Below are positions 58,577 to 64,000 of a DNA stretch of 64,000 nt, piece by piece (position 1 is the stretch's first letter; each line of letters begins with the position of its first letter). Under the pieces are notes generated by a model. The model had not been told where the DNA came from, did no database searches, and was given only the letters and a program-made list of their open reading frames with translations. This DNA is from Bacteroidota bacterium. Its GTDB lineage: Bacteria > Bacteroidota > Bacteroidia > Bacteroidales > FEN-979. Both the position numbers and the translations under genes were made by a program. Location: NCBI GenBank assembly GCA_026391775.1, contig JAPLDK010000030.1, positions 25,742-89,741 of the forward strand, read 5' to 3'.

Positions 58577-61321
58577 CTACCTTGATGGAATACGGTAATT
58601 CCGGAGATAACTGCCCGATCCCACAACCACGTTCAGTGACTGTTCGTTATCCATATGGCCTATATCGAAGGCTGTGGTTCCATAGATACCGGGCTCCATC
58701 GGATAATAGCCTTTTGAGTCGAATAAAAACAGCTCCCCTGTTTCAGGGATGGTAACGCCGATCAATGAAATATTGTTCAGCCGGTCGTGCAGCACAAACG
58801 GGGCACGTGTGATCTCCCTGCGGAACACATAAGAATATATCAGTTTGTTTGAGCGGTTATAATAGTAGATCTTGTTTTTATCGACGAAAATATACTCGGG
58901 GACTATATTGCCCATTATATTCTCATTAAAGAACCAGTGGTGGCCTGAAAACTGTCCCAGGCTGATCTCCACAGTCTTCCCGTTTTCCTGGATGAAGATG
59001 AGTTTTCCGCCGGGGCCTGTTGTAACAAAGATTCCCTTTTGGGCCATGCTTACGGGATAAAAAGTGGAATGCTCGGCCGGTCGGAACATCGGCCCCACCC
59101 TGATCCTCTGCCTGCCCTGCCTGTCGGTGATCATCAGGTTATTCTCCATGTCGCGGATAAAAAAGAAATCCTTGTGGTTTGAAACGATGTATTCCACGGG
59201 ATTATGGATGGCCGCTTTCATCGTTGGCCTTTCCCAGCTTGTGACCGAATGACCTTTAAGGTCGAACTGGTAAATACGTTTATCGTTAAAGGCAATAAAG
59301 ATGCGGTAGTCGGCTTTATGGGCAAAATTCACAATGGTCAGCGGGCTGGTAGCCGGTATTGGAAAGCGCATGGGGTAGTCACGGGCCGGCTGGCCGTCGG
59401 ACCGGAGCATGTAAAGATGGGAATCGGTATTGAAAAAGTAAAACATCGTATCGCAGCCAGGCATAAGCAAAGGTTTGACCTTCGAAAGTATTTTTCCCAT
59501 CACATGCAGCCTCCATTGGAGCAGGCCATCGGCACCGTACTGGTAAATATTGTTCAATGTATCCCGCACGAGGATCGCAGGGTCGCCCCTGGCCATCGTA
59601 TTCAGGATCTGAGGGCTTCCGGTTATTGTTGTATCCAGTTTAGCCTGCCAGCTTAATGGACCTTCTTTCTGGAGATTGGGAGTATAACCGATAAAAAGGC
59701 TTGTATAAAACAATTCCTGCCGGGAGGAATACTGTATCCCGACAGGTTGAAACTTTTTCAGGCTGTCGAGCCATGGATGAAGCGTTGAAAGCAGGGGATC
59801 GTCAATCATCCGGCCTAAAGCTTTGGATGCATAAGGTGTATTGAAATATATAGAAATATTTGACCTAGCCGTCATTTTGCCGCTGAAATCAATATAATCC
59901 TTGTTCCTGCCCAGTGTATAACCCGAAATATGTTCGTCGATGAGAAATTTCAGAGCGGCAGGGTCCTGACCAAAAACAAGGGCATGATTGATAAAGGTGA
60001 AATAAGCCTGCCCTGCCGGCACAAACAGGGACCCAAAGAGATTCTGCAGAACATTGGTAAAATGCAGACCGGTGATCCTGAATCCTTTAAACCGGATTGA
60101 GTCTTTCTTCAGTCCCATCCTCGCCCTAAGGCTGTCGAGCAGGGAAACCGCAAGTACCGAATCCCTTACCTGGAAAGCAGCGTATACCCGGTCGTTACCC
60201 TGGCCTGAATCGGATTCCATGGCAAAGACCATGGCCTGCTTTCCCATCCATGGCAGAAAGAAGTCGGAAAGGTTTATATGGTACCTCCTGTTCATCAGGC
60301 TGAGTGCATTCTGATTTCCGGCTTCCAGTTCATCCTGGTGGTTCCTCAATTCCATACGCTCAAAGTAGGCTGTAAGATCCCCCCATCCGAAGAAAGCAAA
60401 ATAGGCGATCTTTTCCGGCGCCAGTGAAACCAGTTCATTGGGCTGGGGTTCCTGGCCTGTAAAGAGGTTCAGATAATGAAATGTGGTATCGTCGGCAAGG
60501 GTGAAGCCATTCAGGAATAGTTCGTCTTTTTTTATGATCACATCCAGCCCGCTCCATGATGCCAGGCGTGCAAGTTGTATAAGTGAAGTATGATTTTCGG
60601 TCCTGGAGATTTTCGACAGCGCCAGGGCAAGCATACGGTAATTCACATAGATATTCGCATCGGCTTTTTTGCCCGAGGGGGCCTCAACTTTATGAAAACC
60701 GGAGGCCTGGAAAGCCGGGGTATTAAAGGTGAGGCGGTCTATTGATTTTTTCACCAGGTCGGCAAGAAAACTTCCTATAAACACTCCTTTAACCGTTGAA
60801 TAATAAAAGGGCGGCGATTTTTCGCTGGTCTGCAGGCGGTGGATCTCGGTCGAAGCATAGGGCGTCACGTTGATCCTGGCCGAATCCCCGAACAGCTCTC
60901 TTGCGAATTTATCAGCGGCCTTTCCGGGATCACTCCCCGGGGCAGATGTGAGAAAAACAACACCAAACCTGGTGCGGCCGCTTAATGTGAGTGTAAGCAC
61001 AAGATTATAGCGCTGAAGAACTGCGCTGATCTTATCGTTCCTGCGGCTGATGGAATCAAAAAGATGAAGCTCGTTCTTTATCGACCTGATCACAGGATAA
61101 TGGCTAAGGGATTTCCAGATAAGGTTTGAGCGGTTGAGTTCTTCCCAGAGGTTACCAGGCTTGTTGATCTTGATAATGAAAGCAGTATTGTCGGGAACGG
61201 CATTAAGAGGAGACTCATCGGGTTGAACCGAGTATTCAGCCAGGCTGTAAATACCCCAGAAAAGAGCAGCGAGCAGCACTGCTGCACCCAGGGATAGAAA
61301 CCAGGTCTTAGGTTTCTTCAT
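58577..61321 (-). CDS. DUF3352-like membrane-anchored protein with C-terminal propeller
   Basis: A 914-residue envelope protein with one N-terminal membrane helix (residues 7-30, FLSLGAAVLLAALFWGIYSL). The first 520 residues resemble the DUF3352 domain (ESPLNAVPDNTAFIIKINKPGNLWEELN, then many LDSLR-type helices). The last 330 residues form a beta-propeller-like region (QYGADGLLQWRLHVMG, YQFDLKGHSVTSWERP, LMITDRQGRQRI). I know no function for this architecture. It is 4 bases overlapped with rnhB (61318-61321) and converges with the glucosaminidase gene. No lipobox or T9SS tail is seen, so it should stay in the inner membrane facing the periplasm. Confidence 0.72.
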   Translation of the reverse strand: MKKPKTWFLSLGAAVLLAALFWGIYSLAEYSVQPDESPLNAVPDNTAFIIKINKPGNLWEELNRSNLIWKSLSHYPVIRSIKNELHLFDSISRRNDKISAVLQRYNLVLTLTLSGRTRFGVVFLTSAPGSDPGKAADKFARELFGDSARINVTPYASTEIHRLQTSEKSPPFYYSTVKGVFIGSFLADLVKKSIDRLTFNTPAFQASGFHKVEAPSGKKADANIYVNYRMLALALSKISRTENHTSLIQLARLASWSGLDVIIKKDELFLNGFTLADDTTFHYLNLFTGQEPQPNELVSLAPEKIAYFAFFGWGDLTAYFERMELRNHQDELEAGNQNALSLMNRRYHINLSDFFLPWMGKQAMVFAMESDSGQGNDRVYAAFQVRDSVLAVSLLDSLRARMGLKKDSIRFKGFRITGLHFTNVLQNLFGSLFVPAGQAYFTFINHALVFGQDPAALKFLIDEHISGYTLGRNKDYIDFSGKMTARSNISIYFNTPYASKALGRMIDDPLLSTLHPWLDSLKKFQPVGIQYSSRQELFYTSLFIGYTPNLQKEGPLSWQAKLDTTITGSPQILNTMARGDPAILVRDTLNNIYQYGADGLLQWRLHVMGKILSKVKPLLMPGCDTMFYFFNTDSHLYMLRSDGQPARDYPMRFPIPATSPLTIVNFAHKADYRIFIAFNDKRIYQFDLKGHSVTSWERPTMKAAIHNPVEYIVSNHKDFFFIRDMENNLMITDRQGRQRIRVGPMFRPAEHSTFYPVSMAQKGIFVTTGPGGKLIFIQENGKTVEISLGQFSGHHWFFNENIMGNIVPEYIFVDKNKIYYYNRSNKLIYSYVFRREITRAPFVLHDRLNNISLIGVTIPETGELFLFDSKGYYPMEPGIYGTTAFDIGHMDNEQSLNVVVGSGSYLRNYRIPSR

Positions 61322-61914
61322 AATGCCAGCTTTAGCTGTTCGTACAACCTGAAACTCATACGGTGATGCATACAGGGCCCATAATTATAGATCGCATCCC
61401 TGTGTTTCCGGCTGGGATATCCCTTATTGTTTTCCCAGTAGTATTGCGGAAATTCTTTTCCGATGCTGCACATATACTCATCCCGGTATGTTTTCGCAAG
61501 GATTGATGCGGCTGCAATGGACATGAATTTTGCGTCACCTTTTATAATGCACTGATGGCGGATGTTGTTGATTGGCTTGAAACGGTTCCCGTCGACAAGC
61601 AGGATCTCAGGCATTATTGTAAGTTTTACGATAGCATGGTGCATTGCCTGTATCGAAGCATTGAGTATGTTGATCTCATCAATGATGCCGGGTGAAGCGC
61701 TTGCTACAGCCCAATCCAGGGCCTCTTCTTCGATCTTCATCCTGAGACGTTCACGTTTGCTGGCCGAAAGTTGTTTGGAATCATTCAGCTCCTTGTCCTT
61801 ATAATCTCCCGGCAGAATGACTGCAGCTGCAAAAACAGGCCCGGCAAGGCAGCCTCTCCCTGCTTCATCAACTCCGGCTTCAATCAATCCTTCAGTATAT
61901 GAGGCCTGTAACAT
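61318..61914 (-). CDS. rnhB: Ribonuclease HII
   Basis: Cleaves RNA in RNA-DNA hybrids and single ribonucleotides in DNA. The 198 residues start with the active-site segment GVDEAGRGCLAGPVFAAAVIL (D and E ligands; given in part), followed by ELNDSKQLSASKRERL, the ILVDGN strand with the third Asp, KGDAKFMSIAAASILAKTYRDEYM with the fourth acidic region, and GYPSRKHRDAI. Length and motifs are canonical for RNase HII. It overlaps the DUF3352-like gene by 4 bases and lies 9 bases downstream of the DUF6427 gene, so the three are one transcript. Confidence 0.95.
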   Translation of the reverse strand: MLQASYTEGLIEAGVDEAGRGCLAGPVFAAAVILPGDYKDKELNDSKQLSASKRERLRMKIEEEALDWAVASASPGIIDEINILNASIQAMHHAIVKLTIMPEILLVDGNRFKPINNIRHQCIIKGDAKFMSIAAASILAKTYRDEYMCSIGKEFPQYYWENNKGYPSRKHRDAIYNYGPCMHHRMSFRLYEQLKLAL

Positions 61915-61923
61915 AGCCTTTTT

Positions 61924-62913
61924 TTAGTCAGGTTTATAAAAGTACGAATTGACAAGGATAAGGAGAAAATAAATCAGGAAAATGATCTCGGCCCATCTTT
62001 TTTTCTTTATTCCGAGGAATGCTGAAGTGAGCAAGAGCGTGAGGGAAGGAAAAATTAAAACGATATGGTAAATAACCAATGTTGTTGAATAGGCCACACT
62101 AAGCATTGATAGCAGTACAAGCCAGACCACAAGATAGGTTTTTGCACGGATTTCGGCAGTCTTTTCCATAGGGCCGCTCAACTGATAATAAAAGCCCCAC
62201 AGGGCAAGAACCAATGTAAATATCCCTATCACCCAATCGTCGGTATGCAGGTGAATGGGATAAAAGAAAAAGGAAGCGACCATCTTTTCATAAACCACTA
62301 TCTGTCCTGCCAACTGATCGTTGAGGAAGTAATATACTGCAAGAAACACATAGGGTGTAATGAATCCTATAAAGGCTGCAGCATATTCCCTCCATTTGCT
62401 TGAGCGGAAAAGGACAAGGCTTACAGGGATTATCACCAGCATCATCAGGTAAGGAAAATAGAAAAGTGAGCCAAGGGCGGCAAAGAACCCGGCCCCGTAT
62501 ACAAAGTCAAGGTCGTTGGTCCTGCTGTAGGATCTCATCAGGTTGTTCAGAATGATGATGGTTATAAGGATGCTGATGTTGAGAGGGTGAATTGTCAGGT
62601 AAACAGGTGAAGAGCTCATCATGATAAGGAAGATCAAGGATGCCAGTGAAGAGTTCTTAAGGACGAGTTCATTTCTGCTGAACAGAATATTCAGCCACCA
62701 GGTTTCCAGCAATACCAGGACAAAGCCCATTATGACGGCAAGATGAGGCATGTTACTGAGAAGTAAGTATAAAAGATTGTACAGGGGAACCGGGCCTTCA
62801 GGAGCGGGAATATGGGGAGGCATGATGAACGATTTGCCCCAGAGCATGAGTCCGATGAGCCCTATTACAAGGTACTGGATGGGGAAGCTCGAACGGAAGA
62901 ATCGTATGAACAT
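61924..62913 (-). CDS. DUF6427 family membrane protein
   Basis: A polytopic membrane protein of 329 residues with about nine to ten hydrophobic segments. It belongs to the DUF6427-type proteins of Bacteroidota: MFIRFFRSSFPIQYLVIGLI, then LKNSSLASLIFLIMMSSSP and FYFPYLMMLVIIPVSLVLF, with the loop FRSSKWREYAAAFIGFITPY. The family is usually linked to purD or nearby nucleotide genes, as here (20 bases after purD), and its function is unknown. Its overall form resembles membrane glycosyltransferase-like or flippase-like proteins, but I see no motif to support that. Confidence 0.8.
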   Translation of the reverse strand: MFIRFFRSSFPIQYLVIGLIGLMLWGKSFIMPPHIPAPEGPVPLYNLLYLLLSNMPHLAVIMGFVLVLLETWWLNILFSRNELVLKNSSLASLIFLIMMSSSPVYLTIHPLNISILITIIILNNLMRSYSRTNDLDFVYGAGFFAALGSLFYFPYLMMLVIIPVSLVLFRSSKWREYAAAFIGFITPYVFLAVYYFLNDQLAGQIVVYEKMVASFFFYPIHLHTDDWVIGIFTLVLALWGFYYQLSGPMEKTAEIRAKTYLVVWLVLLSMLSVAYSTTLVIYHIVLIFPSLTLLLTSAFLGIKKKRWAEIIFLIYFLLILVNSYFYKPD

Positions 62914-62932
62914 AGGGTGGGAAAATTACGAT

Positions 62933-64000
62933 TTACAAATCGAAACCGATATCCTTTCGGTAGTACCTGCCTTCAAACTCTATCTTCTCAGTGTTATGGT
63001 AAGTTGCAGCAAGTGCTTCCTTCATGCTGCTGCCGAGCGAGGTTACGGCAATGACACGGCCACCGTTGGTTACGAGTTCACCTTGTTTGATTGCTGTTCC
63101 TGCATGAAAAACCAGGGAATCCTCAACACCCGGTTCTCCCTTTATTATTTTTCCTTTCTCATAAGCATCGGGATACCCTTTGGAAACCAGCATGACAGTA
63201 GTGCAAACCCTTGGATCAAATTGAATAGAATGTTCAGCCAGCTTCCGTTCTGCGACGGCTTTCAGCAGTTCCACAAAATCATTTTTAATCCTTGGTATCA
63301 CCGATTCGGTCTCCGGATCCCCTAATCGGCAGTTGTATTCGATCACATATGGATCTCCCTGCACGTTCATCAGCCCAAAGAAAATAAACCCGATATAATC
63401 CAGGCCGTCTTTTTTCAGCCCTTCAACGGTGGGTCGTATGATACGATCATCGACTTTCTTCAGGAAGGCCTTGTCGGCAAAGGGAACAGGAGAGACGGAG
63501 CCCATTCCACCGGTATTGGGACCTGTATCGCCTTCGCCTATTTTTTTATAATCCTTTGCTTCCGGAAGGACAAGGTAGGAATTGCCGTCGGTGATAACAA
63601 AGGAAGAACACTCAATGCCAGTTAGAAACTCCTCTACAACTACTCTGGACGATGCCTGTCCGAATTTGGCATCCCTGACCATAGCCGTAAACTCCTGAAG
63701 GGCTTCTTCTACTGTAAAGCAGATCACGACTCCCTTGCCTGCAGCCAGTCCATCGGCTTTCAAGACATAAGGCGGATTCAGGGAACGGATAAATGCCAGT
63801 CCTTCCCCGAGTTTTGCGGCATCGAAAGTTTTGTAGGCCGCTGTAGGGATGCCATGCCTTACCATGAACTGTTTTGCAAAGTCTTTGCTGCCTTCGAGCT
63901 GAGCTGCAGCTGCAATTGGCCCGATAACGGGGATCTTGAGAAGCTCCGGATCTGCCAGAAAAAAGTCGTGTATTCCTTTTACAAGGGGGTCTTCAGGGCC
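62933..64000 (-). CDS. purD: Phosphoribosylamine-glycine ligase (5' part cut by window end)
   Basis: GAR synthetase of de novo purine synthesis: joins phosphoribosylamine and glycine with ATP. The frame is open to the last base of the window, so about 60 N-terminal residues are missing and 355 are visible. The upstream codons read GPEDPLVKGIHDFF and GPIAAAAQLEGSKDFAKQFM, classic PurD. The ATP-grasp region PYVLKADGLAAGKGVVIC and the SLVF and GGMGSVSPVPF motifs follow, then IEYNCRLGDPETESVIP with the metal-binding Asn/Glu. A shorter start at 63865 would remove conserved PurD sequence and is not correct. It heads the purD-DUF6427-rnhB-DUF3352 run. Confidence 0.95.
   Translation of the reverse strand, partial: GPEDPLVKGIHDFFLADPELLKIPVIGPIAAAAQLEGSKDFAKQFMVRHGIPTAAYKTFDAAKLGEGLAFIRSLNPPYVLKADGLAAGKGVVICFTVEEALQEFTAMVRDAKFGQASSRVVVEEFLTGIECSSFVITDGNSYLVLPEAKDYKKIGEGDTGPNTGGMGSVSPVPFADKAFLKKVDDRIIRPTVEGLKKDGLDYIGFIFFGLMNVQGDPYVIEYNCRLGDPETESVIPRIKNDFVELLKAVAERKLAEHSIQFDPRVCTTVMLVSKGYPDAYEKGKIIKGEPGVEDSLVFHAGTAIKQGELVTNGGRVIAVTSLGSSMKEALAATYHNTEKIEFEGRYYRKDIGFDL

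Noticed and set aside
1..64000. tRNA, rRNA, integrase, transposase or phage genes
   Set aside because: None was found; gaps between genes are short and none shows tRNA arms or terminal inverted repeats of an insertion sequence.

Overview
This window looks like the chromosome of an anaerobic or micro-aerotolerant member of the Bacteroidota (Bacteroidales-like). Three large secreted proteins end in a type IX secretion (T9SS) type A sorting domain. Most genes lack an AGGAGG ribosome binding site, and many follow a -7 element of the form TAnnTTTG, the Bacteroidota sigma factor signature. Family content (BamA with two Skp-type chaperones, DUF6427 beside purD, the FISUMP domain, a fused E1 dehydrogenase, ferredoxin-dependent 2-oxoacid oxidoreductases, rubrerythrin) agrees. 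I saw no tRNA, rRNA, CRISPR array, transposase, integrase or phage gene. No stretch longer than 300 bases is empty except a decayed one at about 43.8-44.2 kb.

Layout. 1-3.3 kb: outer-membrane biogenesis (bamA end, two skp/ompH genes). 3.3-11.1 kb, minus strand: sucA, a secreted T9SS protein, a small exported protein, sucB and nadB in one run. 11.1-16.7 kb: a GT39-type glycosyltransferase, an FG-GAP T9SS protein and dsbD. 16.8-18.8 kb, plus strand: a CHASE2 protein overlapping a FecR-like periplasmic protein. 18.8-25.2 kb: tilS, a YCF48-repeat T9SS protein and korBA, with a divergent ferredoxin gene at 25.4 kb closed by a 46-bp perfect palindrome. 25.6-31.8 kb: lpxH, a lipoprotein, a NUDIX hydrolase, an exported caspase-like protein, a Schlafen/AlbA_2 ATP-binding protein and a membrane protein. 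31.8-37.5 kb: an AT-rich PIN-like gene, a 1021-residue repeat lipoprotein, a vapBC pair and mnmD. 37.5-43.8 kb: a PAS histidine kinase, a fused E1 alpha-beta dehydrogenase and a peroxide-defence group (rubrerythrin, rubredoxin, glutathione peroxidase, peroxiredoxin). 43.8-44.9 kb: two N-terminally truncated reading frames around a small Pmp3-type gene. 44.9-47.7 kb: a four-subunit 2-oxoacid:ferredoxin oxidoreductase. 47.9-54.7 kb: a metallopeptidase-like protein, an aminotransferase, the three genes of a 4-hydroxyphenylacetate decarboxylase and yqgE. 54.8-58.5 kb, plus strand: murL, murD and a glucosaminidase. 58.6-64 kb: a DUF3352-like protein, rnhB, a DUF6427 protein and purD (cut by the window end).

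How the genes fit together. The most distinctive metabolic unit is hpdBCA: a glycyl-radical 4-hydroxyphenylacetate decarboxylase whose catalytic residues have the same spacing as in the clostridial enzyme, with its iron-sulfur small subunit and activase. An aminotransferase and a 2-oxoacid:ferredoxin oxidoreductase downstream on the same strand could feed it from tyrosine, giving p-cresol. The second distinctive unit is murL-murD, which points to the alternative peptidoglycan route in which L-Glu is added and then epimerised in place. At the scale of DNA structure, the window holds several degenerate tandem repeats with 7-11 bp units at gene starts and in intergenic gaps. One, a 7-unit GGATGC(G/A) array at the start of the glucosaminidase gene, has an ATG in every unit and so offers start codons in all three frames.
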